Assembly (NCBI RefSeq): GCF_051304405.1
Contig: NZ_JBPPGG010000003.1
Span: 186,001-250,000, forward strand
Direction of reading: 5' to 3'
Source of the DNA: Pedomonas sp051304405
GTDB taxonomy: Bacteria > Pseudomonadota > Alphaproteobacteria > Sphingomonadales > Sphingomonadaceae
DNA length: 64,000 nucleotides
The notes under the pieces are model-generated. The model made no database searches. It saw only the letters and a list, made by a program, of their open reading frames with translations, and was not told the origin of the DNA. A program made the position numbers and the translations under genes. Below, one piece after another: positions 33,454-43,243 of this stretch; position 1 is the first letter of the stretch, and each line of letters opens with the position of its first letter.

Positions 33454-36400
33454 TTATTCCGCCGGGAGGGCGGCCTGCACTCCGGCTCCCTGCGGGGCAC
33501 GGTGTCCCCCCAGAATGGATGCCAGAAGGTCGGCCTTCCGCTTTTCGTACGCTTCGTACGCCGCCTCCTTGATCGGACCGTAGCCCCGCACCTCGGTTGC
33601 CGCACCCGCCAGCTCGATGGCCTGGGCGAGGTTCGCCGCGGTGAGGTTTTCGATCACCTGGTTCATCATGGCGCGATAATCGGCGATGAGCTGGCGCTCC
33701 ATGCGGCGCTCGGCAGCATAGCCGAACGGATCGAACGCCGTCCCGCGCAGACCCTTGAGGCGCGCCAGAAGCCGGAACAGCGGCATCACCCACCGGGCAG
33801 GAAGGGCCCGCTTCCTGGGGCGTCCCTGCGCATCCCGGCCAGCCAGGAGCAACGGCGAGCCAAGGTGGATCGTGACATCCAGATTGCCGTCAAACTGGTT
33901 CCGCAGCCGCTCCCAGAAGCGATTGTCGGTGTAGAGGCGTGCCACCTCGTATTCGTCCTTGTAGGCCATGAGACGGGCGAGCGTGATCGCGATCTCCCGC
34001 ACCAGAATGTCGCCCCCTTCGAGGCCGCGCTGCGCAACCGCCCGCTCTGCCTGGCGGACAAAATCCACATACTGCGCGGCATAGGCGGCGTTCTGGTATT
34101 CCGTCAGCAGCGCCGTCCGGTGCGCGATGATGTCCTCCAGCCCCATGTCCTCCAGTTTGGCCGGAGGCGGTGCGATCATGCGCTTCAGCTCGTCGAGGGC
34201 AATCGCTGCCAGTCGGCCAATGGCGAAGATGCGCAGGTTGCCCTTGACGAAGGTCCCGTTGAGGCGGATCGCCTCCTCAAGGGAAGCGACCGAGAGCGGC
34301 AGCAGGCCCTTCTGTACCGCATACCCCAGCATCAGGACGTTCGTGCCGATGCTGTCTCCCATGAACGCCGTCGAGAGGCTGCTGGCGTGGAGATGATCCA
34401 GCTGGCCGCCCCGCAGCGCCCGCTCGATCACCGCGACAAGCTCACGGTCATCATAACGGGCATCGCGATTGCGATGGAATTCCCCGGTCGGCGTCACATC
34501 GGCGTTGACGATCGCCCGAGTGTGCCCCGGAATGATGGTTTTCAGCACATCCTGGCTTGACCCGACGATCGCGTCGCACGCCATGATGACGTCGCTGTGG
34601 CCAAAGCTGAGGCGGGTGGAGCCCAGCGCGTCCGGGCTGCTGGCGATACGGATATGCGAGGTCACCGCCCCGCCCTTCTGCGCCATGCCCGTCATGTCGA
34701 GCACGGTGCATCCCTTTCCTTCCAGGTGGGCCGCCATGCCGATCAGGGCGCCGACGGTCAGCACGCCCGTGCCGCCGATACCGGCGACCACCATGCTGAA
34801 CGTCTTGTCGAGCGGTGCAGCCGCAGGCTCGGGCAGCGTCGCCAGCATGGCGTCCAGCTTGCTTGCATCGCCCGAGATGCGGGTGGCGACCTTGGCGCCC
34901 TTCACCGTCACGAACGACGGGCAATAGCCCTTCACGCAGCTGAAATCCTTGTTGCACGTGGACTGGTCGATCTGCCGCTTGCGGCCCAGTTCCGTCTCCA
35001 GCGGCACGACGGACATGCAGTTCGACTGAACGGAGCAGTCGCCGCAGCCCTCGCAGACCTCCTGGTTGATGAAAACGCGCTTGTCGGGATCGGGGAAGGT
35101 GCCGCGCTTGCGGCGACGCCGCTTTTCCGTCGCGCAGGTCTGCTCATAGACGATGGCCGACACGCCGTCCGTCTCGCGCAGGGCCTTCTGCACCAGATCC
35201 AGATCGTCGCGATGGCGGACCTCCACCCCTTCCGGCAGTTTTGGGGAGCGGTATTTTTCCGGCTCATCGGACATGAGGACGACCGGGCGGACGCCTTCGG
35301 CCACCAGCTGGTTCACCATATCCACCGGAGAGATATGCATCTCCACCGGCTGACCGCCGGTCATGGCCACCGCGTCGTTGTACAGCAGCTTGAAGGTGAC
35401 GCGCGTTCCGGCGGCGACAGCCGCGCGAATGGCGAGAATTCCCGAATGGGAGTAGGTGCCGTCGCCCATGTTCTGGAACATGTGCTTGCGTTCCACGAAC
35501 TGGCTGACGGCAAGCCACGGCATGGCCTCGCCCCCCATGTTGACCGGCAACATGGTGCGCCGTTCGGGCATCACATAGGCGGCAAGACCATGACAGCCGA
35601 CGGCCGCCATGGCCTCGCTGCCCTCGGGCACGCGCGTGCTGGTGTTGTGCGGGCAGCCCGAGCAATAGAACGGCGGCCGCACGCGGCCGCTGCCGACCAG
35701 CCCGGCTTCGAGTTCGAGACCGGTGAACCTTTTCGACACGTCGAGCAGTTGGCCATCGGCAAGGCCAAGGCTCTCCAGAACGGTCACGAGGGCCCGGCGG
35801 ATGATTGCCGGGTTCAACTCGCCCACCTCCGGCAGCAGGCTCGATCCATCAGGGCCGCGCTTGCCCAGCAAGGTCGGCCGCCGGTCGGCGGGCGTGCCGT
35901 AGAGCAGTCGGGCCAGTTGTTCCTCCATGACCGGCCGCTTTTCCTCAACGACCAGCAAGGCCTTGTAGCCGGAGGCGAAGCGCTCGGCCCCCTCGGGCTC
36001 CATCGGCCAGACGAGCGCCGGCTTGTAGAGCCCGATCCCCAGCTCACGGCAGCGCTCCTCGGTAAGACCGAGATCGGTCAGGGCCTGGCGCAGATCAAGA
36101 TAGGCCTTGCCGGCGGCCACCAGCCCCAGCGTCCGCCGCGGGCTGTCGATGACAACCCGGTCGAGCGGATTGGCGCGCAGGAATGCCTGCACGGCAGGCA
36201 GGCGATATTTGACGGTGAGCTCCTCAAGCTCCAGTGGCGCCGGCGTATAGCGAATATTCAGCCCGCCCTTCGGCTCCTCGACCTCGGGGTGAACGAATTT
36301 CCGATAAATATCCGGCAGTTCGATCGAGGCGCTGAGATCAAGCGTGTCGGTGACGCATTTGAGGCCCGCATAGGCGCCGCTGAAACGCGACATCGCCCAG

Positions 36401-36957
36401 CCGTAGAGGCCATATTCGATGATCTCGTCAATTGTTGCGGGGTAGAGCACGGGGATGAACCCGGCGATGAGGGTGTGCTCCGACTGATGCGCGCTGGCCG
36501 AGGACTTGCCGCCGTGATCGTCGCCGGCAACGACGAGCACACCGCCGGTGGCGGACGTCCCTTCCAGGTTGCCGAGCTTCAGCGCTTCACATGCGCGGTC
36601 CACACCCAGGCCCTTGGCATACCACAGGCCGAACACGCCCTGATAATCGGACTTGCCGAACCAGCCCAGCTCCTGGGTGCCGCGCACGGCCGTTGCCGCA
36701 AGCTCCTCGTTCAGACCCGGCACAAACCGGACATCGAAGGCTTCCAGCTGCTTGCTGGCGGCCCAGAGCGCTGCATCATAAACGCCGAGCGGGGAGCCCC
36801 GGTAACCCGAAATATATCCTGCGGTTTTCAAGCCGGCCGCACGGTCGCGCCGGGCCTGATCCATGGGCAGGCGCACCAGGGCCTGGTTGGAGGACAGGAA
36901 AACACGGCCCGTTTCGAGCGAGTACTTATCATCAAGAGTAACAACGGACTTGGTCAT
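33454..36957 (-). CDS. Indolepyruvate ferredoxin oxidoreductase, fused alpha-beta form (1167 aa)
   Basis: A cytoplasmic 2-oxoacid:ferredoxin oxidoreductase that oxidatively decarboxylates aryl pyruvates to acyl-CoA. The N-terminal pyrophosphate-binding part starts about residue 20. The TPP domain has CSGCPHNTST near residue 445 and MGDGTYSHSG, and an iron-sulfur segment has CEGCGDCSVQSNC then CNKDF/CVKGYC. The gamma-like catalytic domain (VVAGIGGTGVLTVGALI) and a C-terminal extension follow. The full-length single polypeptide is typical of proteobacteria, where it also handles branched-chain acids. It is divergent from the racemase at 37223. A direct role in the island is uncertain; housekeeping amino-acid catabolism is likely. 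Confidence 0.92.
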   Translation of the reverse strand: MTKSVVTLDDKYSLETGRVFLSSNQALVRLPMDQARRDRAAGLKTAGYISGYRGSPLGVYDAALWAASKQLEAFDVRFVPGLNEELAATAVRGTQELGWFGKSDYQGVFGLWYAKGLGVDRACEALKLGNLEGTSATGGVLVVAGDDHGGKSSASAHQSEHTLIAGFIPVLYPATIDEIIEYGLYGWAMSRFSGAYAGLKCVTDTLDLSASIELPDIYRKFVHPEVEEPKGGLNIRYTPAPLELEELTVKYRLPAVQAFLRANPLDRVVIDSPRRTLGLVAAGKAYLDLRQALTDLGLTEERCRELGIGLYKPALVWPMEPEGAERFASGYKALLVVEEKRPVMEEQLARLLYGTPADRRPTLLGKRGPDGSSLLPEVGELNPAIIRRALVTVLESLGLADGQLLDVSKRFTGLELEAGLVGSGRVRPPFYCSGCPHNTSTRVPEGSEAMAAVGCHGLAAYVMPERRTMLPVNMGGEAMPWLAVSQFVERKHMFQNMGDGTYSHSGILAIRAAVAAGTRVTFKLLYNDAVAMTGGQPVEMHISPVDMVNQLVAEGVRPVVLMSDEPEKYRSPKLPEGVEVRHRDDLDLVQKALRETDGVSAIVYEQTCATEKRRRRKRGTFPDPDKRVFINQEVCEGCGDCSVQSNCMSVVPLETELGRKRQIDQSTCNKDFSCVKGYCPSFVTVKGAKVATRISGDASKLDAMLATLPEPAAAPLDKTFSMVVAGIGGTGVLTVGALIGMAAHLEGKGCTVLDMTGMAQKGGAVTSHIRIASSPDALGSTRLSFGHSDVIMACDAIVGSSQDVLKTIIPGHTRAIVNADVTPTGEFHRNRDARYDDRELVAVIERALRGGQLDHLHASSLSTAFMGDSIGTNVLMLGYAVQKGLLPLSVASLEEAIRLNGTFVKGNLRIFAIGRLAAIALDELKRMIAPPPAKLEDMGLEDIIAHRTALLTEYQNAAYAAQYVDFVRQAERAVAQRGLEGGDILVREIAITLARLMAYKDEYEVARLYTDNRFWERLRNQFDGNLDVTIHLGSPLLLAGRDAQGRPRKRALPARWVMPLFRLLARLKGLRGTAFDPFGYAAERRMERQLIADYRAMMNQVIENLTAANLAQAIELAGAATEVRGYGPIKEAAYEAYEKRKADLLASILGGHRAPQGAGVQAALPAE

Positions 36958-37222
36958 GACTTATCCAGATTATGCAAGCGCTCTCCCACGCGATCTCTGC
37001 GGTCATTTCGCTGGCGATGCACCCGTTTGCAGATTAGGCTGTGTCGTATGCAATGCCAGTATGGAGACGACACTTCTGCCTTTTCCATAGCGATTGCGGT
37101 TACGGACCAGCAGGGTTGCACACAGCGAAAACAATACCCACCCCCCTCTCGCTATAACGTTCCCTGCCCCCGCAGCGCAGCGGTTCGGCGTGAGTTTGGT
37201 CCCACGTGATACGGAGAGAAGG

Positions 37223-38302
37223 ATGGCGAGCGGCCCGCTCAACGGAGTCAAGGTAGTCGAGTTCGCGGGAATGGGGCCCGGCCCTTTCGCCGGCATGTTT
37301 CTTTCGGATCTGGGCGCCGATGTGGTCGAAATTGCGCGCGTCGGCACCCCGGCCCCGGCGGCCTATCGCGGGGATGCGCGCGGTCGCCGGCGTGTCTGCC
37401 TGGATCTCAAGACGCCCGAGGGCGTGGAAGCCTGCCTGCGCTTGACCGACAAGGCGGAGATCGTTTTCGAAGGCAACCGCCCCGGCGTGATGGAGCGCCT
37501 TGGCCTTGGCCCCGATGTGCTGCTGGCCCGCAATCCGGCGCTCGTCTATGGCCGCATGACCGGCTGGGGCCAGTATGGTCCGCTGGCCCATGCCGCCGGG
37601 CACGACATCAATTACCTTGCCCTCACCGGACTTCTGCACGCCATCGGCCCCGCCGACCGTCCTGTGCCGCCGCTCAATCTGGTGGCGGACTACGGAGGCG
37701 GCGCCATGTTCCTGGTCGCTGGTCTGCTCGCCGCGCTCCTCCATGCCCGGGCCACGGGCAAGGGCCAGGTGGTTGACACCGGCATGACGGATTGCGCCAC
37801 CTATCTCGGCTCGCTGTTCCACAATTTCCATGCCGGTGGCCGGTGGCAGGATAAGCGGGAGGCCAATCTCCTCGACGGCGGCGCGCATTTCTACGGGGTC
37901 TACGAGTGCGCCGACGGCAAGTTCGTCGCCATCGGGTCGATCGAGCCGCAATTCTATCAATTGCTGCTGGAGAAGACGGGCGCCGCCGACAAGCTGCCCT
38001 ACCCGCAGATGGACGTGCGCAACTGGCCGGCCATGAAGGAGGCGCTGCGCGAGGTTTTCCGCACGCGCACGCGCGACGAGTGGTGCGAAATCATGGAGGG
38101 AACGGACGTCTGCTTCGCGCCTGTTCTCTCCCTGTCCGAAGTTCCCGAGCATCCGCACCACAAGGCCCGCGGGACATTCGTCGAAAGCGGCGGTGTCATG
38201 CAGGTTGCCCCGGCGCCGCGCTTCTCCGCCACCCCGGCCGCCATCCAATGGCCGCCGTCCGAGCGTGAATGGCTGGTGGACGAGATCCTCGCCTCCTGGT
38301 GA
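37223..38302 (+). CDS. Alpha-methylacyl-CoA racemase / CoA-transferase family III (359 aa)
   Basis: CaiB/BaiF-fold protein. The active-site residues of the mycobacterial racemase MCR (His126, Asp156, Glu241) have clear counterparts: His127 in AGHDINYLALTG, Asp156 in LVADYGGGA and Glu241 in IEPQFY. This supports racemisation at the alpha carbon of 2-methylacyl-CoA, a step needed for branched side chains of sterols, bile acids or isoprenoids, rather than CoA transfer. The ATG at 37223 has GGAGAGAAGG just before it; frame extension to 37094 looks non-coding. etfBA follows after a hairpin. Confidence 0.9.
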   Translation: MASGPLNGVKVVEFAGMGPGPFAGMFLSDLGADVVEIARVGTPAPAAYRGDARGRRRVCLDLKTPEGVEACLRLTDKAEIVFEGNRPGVMERLGLGPDVLLARNPALVYGRMTGWGQYGPLAHAAGHDINYLALTGLLHAIGPADRPVPPLNLVADYGGGAMFLVAGLLAALLHARATGKGQVVDTGMTDCATYLGSLFHNFHAGGRWQDKREANLLDGGAHFYGVYECADGKFVAIGSIEPQFYQLLLEKTGAADKLPYPQMDVRNWPAMKEALREVFRTRTRDEWCEIMEGTDVCFAPVLSLSEVPEHPHHKARGTFVESGGVMQVAPAPRFSATPAAIQWPPSEREWLVDEILASW

Positions 38303-38342
38303 AAAAGCTGTCCCCGAAAAACCGGTCCCCAAAGTGACTCCT

Positions 38343-38372
38343 GCCTCGCCCTGGCTTCGGCCAGGGTGAGGC
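38343..38372 (+). terminator. UUCG-tetraloop hairpin after the racemase
   Basis: 13-base arms (38343-38355 with 38360-38372) pair with one G-T wobble around a cTTCGg loop, 41 bases beyond the racemase stop. No T-run follows, so it could be a terminator or a 3'-end stabiliser. Confidence 0.6.
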
Positions 38373-38556
38373 CCGTCTCTGCTGGCGTGCGGTCCGCACA
38401 TGGGGGAAAAAACCGGTCGCGCCGTCTGACGGCGTGAAAAAAATCCGGCGCGCGCCCCGTCCTGCACCCGAAAGCAAGGTGCCGAACCATGGAAGGCAAG
38501 TCGCCCGTCCCAGACATGATATACGGCTTGCCGACTGATTTTTGGGAGCAAAGCGA

Positions 38557-39306
38557 ATGAAAGCTCTGGTCTGTGTCAAACGGGTTGTTGACTACAATGT
38601 GAAGGTTCGCGTGAAGCCCGACGGCTCGGGCGTCGAGCTTGCGAACGTCAAGATGTCGATGAACCCCTTCGATGAAATTGCCGTCGAGGAAGCGGTGCGC
38701 CTCAAGGAGAAGGGCATCATCACCGAAATCGTGGTGGTATCGATCGGCAGCGCCCAATCGCAGGAGACGCTGCGCACCGCCCTTGCCATGGGCGCTGACC
38801 GCGGCATCCTCGTCGTCAGCGACCCGGCGCCGGAGCCGCTCGCCGTTGCCAAGATCCTGGCCAAGGTCGCACAGGAGGAGCAGCCCGGTCTCGTCATCCT
38901 CGGCAAGCAGGCAATTGATGACGACAGCAATCAGGTCGGCCAGATGCTCGCCAGCCTCCTCGACTGGTCTCAGGGCACCTTCGCCTCCAGGGTCGAGCTG
39001 GCGGACGGCCATATCGCCGTGACGCGCGAGGTGGACGGCGGCCTCGAGACGCTGAAGCTCAAGCTCCCGGCGGTGGTCACCACCGACCTGCGCCTCAACG
39101 AGCCGCGCTACGCGAGCCTGCCCAACATCATGAAGGCCAAGTCGAAGCCGATCGCGAACAAGACTCCCGCTGACTACGGTGTGGATGTCACGCCCCGGCT
39201 CACCGTGCTGAAAGTTGCAGAACCCGCCAAGCGTCAGGCTGGTGTGAAGGTGAAGACTGTCGACGAGCTGATCGACAACCTCAAGACCGCAGGAGTGATC
39301 GGATGA
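38557..39306 (+). CDS. etfB: Electron transfer flavoprotein, beta subunit
   Basis: EtfB, 249 aa, the AMP-binding small subunit of the flavoprotein that accepts electrons from acyl-CoA dehydrogenases. It has the N-terminal KALVCVKRVVDYNV, LGKQAIDDDSNQVG and AVVTTDLRLNEPRYASLPNIMKAK, the ETF beta signature with the recognition-loop region. The ATG at 38557 has GGGAG eight bases upstream. Its stop overlaps the ATG of etfA by four bases. Location beside five ACAD genes suggests it serves this island, although ETF is normally a general carrier. Confidence 0.95.
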   Translation: MKALVCVKRVVDYNVKVRVKPDGSGVELANVKMSMNPFDEIAVEEAVRLKEKGIITEIVVVSIGSAQSQETLRTALAMGADRGILVVSDPAPEPLAVAKILAKVAQEEQPGLVILGKQAIDDDSNQVGQMLASLLDWSQGTFASRVELADGHIAVTREVDGGLETLKLKLPAVVTTDLRLNEPRYASLPNIMKAKSKPIANKTPADYGVDVTPRLTVLKVAEPAKRQAGVKVKTVDELIDNLKTAGVIG

Positions 39307-40232
39307 GCGTTCTCGTTTTTGCAGAACATGACAATGAGAGCCTGAAGGACGCAACCCTGTCGGCCGTGACCGCGGCCGCGAAGCTTGGTGGCGAGGTTCA
39401 TGTTCTGGTGGCGGGCGCCAATGCGCAGGCTGCGGCCGAGCAGGCGGCGCGGATCGAGGGCGTGTCCAAGGTGCTGCTCGCCGATGGCCCCGCGTATGAC
39501 CATCTGCTCGCCGAGAACGTGGCGCCACTCCTTGTCGCGCTGATGGACTCCTATGACGCGCTGGTGGCCCCGGCCACGACCAATGGCAAGAACCTGCTGC
39601 CGCGCGTGGCGGCCAAACTCGATGTGGCGCAGATCAGCGACATCATCGCCATCGATGCCCCGGACACCTTCCAGCGCCCCATCTATGGCGGCCAGGCGGT
39701 GGCGACCGTCAAGACGTCGGACGCGAAGAAGGTGATCACCGTGCGCGCCACGGCGTTCGCGAAGGCCGCTACGTCCGGTCAGGCGCCCATCGAGTCCGTC
39801 TCCGCCACCGGCGATCAGGGCGTGTCCGCCTTCGTCTCCGCCGAGAAGAGCGTCTCTGAGCGGCCGGAGCTGACCTCGGCCAAGATCGTGGTCTCGGGCG
39901 GCCGGGCGCTGGGTTCGGCCGAGGCGTTCAAGACGGTGATCGAGCCGCTGGCGGACAAGCTGAGCGCGGCCATCGGCGCCTCGCGCGCGGCGGTCGATGC
40001 GGGCTACATGCCCAACGACTACCAGGTGGGCCAGACCGGCAAGATCGTCGCGCCGGAGCTCTATGTGGCCGTCGGCATTTCGGGGGCCATCCAGCACCTG
40101 GCGGGCATGAAGGACTCCAAGATCATCGTCGCCATCAACAAGGATGAGGAGGCCCCCATCTTCCAGGTGGCCGACTTCGGCCTCGTCGCCGACCTCTTCC
40201 AGGCCGTGCCGGAGATGACCTCCAGGCTCTGA
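39303..40232 (+). CDS. etfA: Electron transfer flavoprotein, alpha subunit
   Basis: EtfA, 309 aa, carrying the redox-active FAD and passing electrons to ETF:ubiquinone oxidoreductase in the membrane. The C-terminal FAD domain shows SGGRALGSAEAF, the loop GYMPNDYQVGQTGKIVAPELYVAVGISGA and AINKDEEAPIFQVADFG. The N-terminus VLVFAEHDNESLKDATL is typical. It is translationally coupled to etfB and followed by a strong bidirectional terminator. No ETF:quinone oxidoreductase gene is in the window. Confidence 0.96.
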   Translation: MSVLVFAEHDNESLKDATLSAVTAAAKLGGEVHVLVAGANAQAAAEQAARIEGVSKVLLADGPAYDHLLAENVAPLLVALMDSYDALVAPATTNGKNLLPRVAAKLDVAQISDIIAIDAPDTFQRPIYGGQAVATVKTSDAKKVITVRATAFAKAATSGQAPIESVSATGDQGVSAFVSAEKSVSERPELTSAKIVVSGGRALGSAEAFKTVIEPLADKLSAAIGASRAAVDAGYMPNDYQVGQTGKIVAPELYVAVGISGAIQHLAGMKDSKIIVAINKDEEAPIFQVADFGLVADLFQAVPEMTSRL

Positions 40233-40253
40233 AGGACCGCAGACGCCAAAAGA

Positions 40254-40290
40254 AAAGAGCGGTCGGGAGAAAACCACCCGGCCGCTCTTT
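40254..40290. terminator. Bidirectional terminator between etfA and the SMP-30 gene
   Basis: A 14-bp stem (40254-40267 with 40277-40290) has one T-G wobble. The minus strand continues into CTTTTCTTTTGG and the plus strand into TTTCGCGTTT. It lies between convergent stops at 40232 and 40319. Confidence 0.9.
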
Positions 40291-40318
40291 CGCGTTTCAG
40301 GAAAGGGTTTGCGCGCTC

Positions 40319-41179
40319 TCAGCCCTTGAAGCGCCCGCACGGCAGACCGCGCACGCCCGGGTCCACCTCGAACAGGCAGCCGGCGTGGGGCTCCTCCTCC
40401 CGCCCGTGGGCGGCGGAGGTGATGAACATGCGGTCGAGGTTGTCGCCCGCGAACACCACGTTGGTGATCTGCGAGGCCGGCAGGTGGATGGAGCGCTCCA
40501 GCTTGCCCTCGGGCGAGAAGCGGCTGACGCGGCCCCCGCCCCAGTGGGCCACCCACAGGAAGCCCTCGCTGTCCACGGTCATGCCGTCCGGGCGGCCCCA
40601 GTCGTCCTCGAATTCGATGAAGACGCTGCGCTCGCCCAGGCTCCCGTCGTCATGGAGCGCGAAGCGGTAGATGCGCCCGAGGCCGGTGTCGGTGTGGTAA
40701 ATCCACGTCTGGTCCGGCGAGAGCGCCGGGCCGTTGGCGACCGTGTAGCCCTCATCCATGGTGTGCACGGTGAAGTCCGGGTCGAGGCGGTGGAAGGCCC
40801 CGCTCGGCCGGTCCGCGTTCACGTGCATGGAGCCTGCCCAGATGCGGCCATGCCGGTCGGCCTTGGCATCGTTCATCCGGTTGCCCGGCAGGTGGGGATG
40901 GGGGTTGTGGATCGGGCGGATGGAAAGCGGCTCCAGTTCCAGCGCGACAAAACCGCTCTGGAACCCGGCGATGAAGCCGGGCTTGTTTTCCCGCTCGATG
41001 ACCCAGCCCACCATCTCGGGCATGGACCAGCTGGCGATGCTGCCGTTCTCCAGCGAGAGCCGGTGCACCGCCTTGCCGATGATGTCCGTCCAGTAGACCG
41101 CGTTGTCCCGCGAGGACCAGTAGAGGCCTTCGCCCAACTGGTCCCGCGTCTCGCGCTGGATGATGCGGTAATCCGCCAT
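40319..41179 (-). CDS. SMP-30/gluconolactonase-family sugar lactonase (286 aa)
   Basis: A six-bladed propeller lactonase that would open an aldonolactone (galactono- or arabinono-lactone) to the acid. The metal-binding glutamate lies in LGEGLYW near residue 17; NDAKADRHGRIWAG and a WIYHTDTGLGRIYRF segment supply the later propeller residues, and RPDGMTVDSEGFLW gives the Asp. It is 29 bases downstream of the IlvD/Edd-type dehydratase, so the two form an operon for lactone to keto-deoxy acid conversion. GGGGAG precedes the ATG. Confidence 0.88.
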   Translation of the reverse strand: MADYRIIQRETRDQLGEGLYWSSRDNAVYWTDIIGKAVHRLSLENGSIASWSMPEMVGWVIERENKPGFIAGFQSGFVALELEPLSIRPIHNPHPHLPGNRMNDAKADRHGRIWAGSMHVNADRPSGAFHRLDPDFTVHTMDEGYTVANGPALSPDQTWIYHTDTGLGRIYRFALHDDGSLGERSVFIEFEDDWGRPDGMTVDSEGFLWVAHWGGGRVSRFSPEGKLERSIHLPASQITNVVFAGDNLDRMFITSAAHGREEEPHAGCLFEVDPGVRGLPCGRFKG

Positions 41180-41208
41180 GAAGCCCGCTCCCCTCTCAGG
41201 CTGGCCGA

Positions 41209-43014
41209 TCAGTGGTTATGCCGCGGAACGCCGTGCTTCTGGGCGATCCGCTGGTACTTCACGGCGGGCTCGAGCACGGCGCCGGTCTCCATCTGGCCGA
41301 CGGTCATGCGCTGGATCTCCTGCCACGGCGTCTGGCTTTCGGGGTAGGCGTAACCGCCCCTCGCCTCCAGCTCGCGGCGGCGCTCGGCCAGTTCCTCGTC
41401 GCTGAGGAGCACGTTGGCCGTACCCTTGCGCAGGTCGATGCGCACCCGGTCGCCGGTGCGCAGCAGCGCAAGACCGCCGTTAGCCGCCGCTTCCGGCGAG
41501 GCGTTGAGAATGGACGGCGAGCCGGACGTGCCGGACTGGCGGCCGTCTCCGACGCACGGCAGCGAGTGGACACCCTTGGTGATGAGATACACCGGCGGGC
41601 GCATGTTCACCACCTCGGCGGCGCCGGGGTAGCCGATCGGGCCCGCGCCGCGCATGACGAGAATGGTGTTCTCGTCGATGCCCAGCGCCGGATCGTCAAT
41701 GCGCTTGTGGTAGTCCTCGGGACCGTCGAACACCACCACCGGGCCCTCGAAGGCGTCGGGATCGTCCGGGTTGCTGAGGTAGCGCTGACGGAATTCGTCG
41801 GAGATCACGCTCAGCTTCATGATGGCGCTGTCGAACAGGTTGCCGCGCAGCACGGAGAAGCCGGCCGCCTGCTTCAGCGGGCGCTCGAACGGACGGATCA
41901 CGTCCTCGTCCTCGATCGTGGCGTCGCGGTAGTTCTCGCCGATGGTGCGGCCGTTCACGGTAAGGGCATTCTCGAACACCAGGCCCTGGCGCATCAGCTG
42001 GTTCATCACCGCAGGCACGCCGCCCGCGCGATAGAAGTCCTCGCCCAGATATTCACCGGCCGGCTGCAGGTTGACCAGCAGCGGAATATCGCGGCCATAG
42101 GTCTGCCAGTCGTCGATGCTCAGCTCGACGCCCAGGTGGCGGGCCAGTGCGGCCAGGTGGATCGGCGCGTTGGTGGAGCCGCCGATCGCCGCGTTGGCGC
42201 GGATGGCGTTGAGGAAGGACTCGCGGGTCATGATGTCGGAGGGTTTGCGGTCCGCCCGCACCATCTCGACGATCTGGAGGCCGGTGCGATAGGCCACTTC
42301 CTGACGGTCGCGCAGCGGCGCCGGAATGGCGGCCGAGCCCGGCAGCGACATGCCCAGCACCTCGGCCAGCGAGTTCATGGTCGTCGCCGTGCCCATGGTG
42401 TTGCAGTAGCCGGTGGACGGCGCCGAGGACGCCACCAGCTTGATGAAGCCCTGATAGTCGATCTCGCCCGCGGCCAGCAGTTCGCGGGCCTTCCACACGA
42501 TGGTGCCCGAGCCGGTGCGCTTGCCCTTGTACCAGCCGTTCAGCATGGGGCCGACGGAGAGGGCAATGGCCGGAATGTTGACCGTCGCCGCCGCCATGAG
42601 GCACGCCGGAGTCGTCTTGTCGCAGCCGATGGTCAGCACCACGCCGTCCAGCGGGTAGCCGTAGAGAACCTCGACCAGGCCCATATAGGCCAGGTTGCGA
42701 TCAAGGCCTGCCGTCGGGCGCTTGCCGGTTTCCTGAATCGGGTGCACGGGGAATTCGAGCGGGATGCCGCCTGCTTCGATGATGCCCGCGCGAACCCGCT
42801 CCGCCAGCACGATGTGGTGCCGGTTGCAGGGGCTGAGATCGCTGCCCGTCTGTGCGATGCCGATGATCGGCTTGCCGGATTGCAGCTCCTCCAGCGACAG
42901 ACCGAAGTTCATGTAGCGCTCGAGATAGAGCGCGGTCATGTCCGCATTGGACGGGTCATCGAACCAGGCGCGCGAGCGCAGAGGCTTTGAGGCGTTGTTA
43001 CGATCCTGGGACAT
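41209..43014 (-). CDS. IlvD/Edd-family sugar-acid dehydratase (601 aa)
   Basis: An iron-sulfur dehydratase that converts an aldonate (galactonate or a pentonate such as arabinonate) to its 2-keto-3-deoxy acid. Iron-sulfur-ligand cysteines lie in DLSPCNRHH, IGCDKTTPAC and STGYCNTMG; the C-terminal domain keeps GDGRQSGTSGSPSI. The N-terminal RSRAWFDDPSNADMTALY is typical of the pentonate/galactonate branch rather than of IlvD itself. With dgoK, dgoA and the lactonase nearby, galactonate is the best guess. An ACTCAGACAA operator-like site is centred about 122 bases upstream of the ATG. Confidence 0.9.
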   Translation of the reverse strand: MSQDRNNASKPLRSRAWFDDPSNADMTALYLERYMNFGLSLEELQSGKPIIGIAQTGSDLSPCNRHHIVLAERVRAGIIEAGGIPLEFPVHPIQETGKRPTAGLDRNLAYMGLVEVLYGYPLDGVVLTIGCDKTTPACLMAAATVNIPAIALSVGPMLNGWYKGKRTGSGTIVWKARELLAAGEIDYQGFIKLVASSAPSTGYCNTMGTATTMNSLAEVLGMSLPGSAAIPAPLRDRQEVAYRTGLQIVEMVRADRKPSDIMTRESFLNAIRANAAIGGSTNAPIHLAALARHLGVELSIDDWQTYGRDIPLLVNLQPAGEYLGEDFYRAGGVPAVMNQLMRQGLVFENALTVNGRTIGENYRDATIEDEDVIRPFERPLKQAAGFSVLRGNLFDSAIMKLSVISDEFRQRYLSNPDDPDAFEGPVVVFDGPEDYHKRIDDPALGIDENTILVMRGAGPIGYPGAAEVVNMRPPVYLITKGVHSLPCVGDGRQSGTSGSPSILNASPEAAANGGLALLRTGDRVRIDLRKGTANVLLSDEELAERRRELEARGGYAYPESQTPWQEIQRMTVGQMETGAVLEPAVKYQRIAQKHGVPRHNH

Positions 43015-43131
43015 GATGCCCTCGTTATGTTATGCGTTGAAAACTATGAGTTAATCCTGTGGAACGTCCGCCACAAGCCTTCTTGCCGCACCCTATAGGC
43101 TGACCGTCTGGCCGTGGCACCGCCGCTCATT

Positions 43132-43141
43132 ACTCAGACAA
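43132..43141 (+). promoter_or_regulatory. ACTCAGACAA operator-like site before the dehydratase
   Basis: An exact copy of the ten-base motif. It lies in an 18-base stretch (43130-43147) identical to the one at 44833-44850, about 118 bases upstream of the dehydratase start. Confidence 0.6.
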
Positions 43142-43243
43142 TTACAGATGGACCTTGCCAACGCAAGTCCCAATCGCCGGAATGGTGCGGAAAAGCGCCT
43201 CGCACCGGCCCGCAGCGGAGACCGCCACCCGGCCTTCGGAACG

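Noticed and set aside
34597..37209. An 870-codon plus-strand frame opposite the indolepyruvate oxidoreductase
   Set aside because: Antisense to a protein with TPP and iron-sulfur motifs; low-complexity composition.
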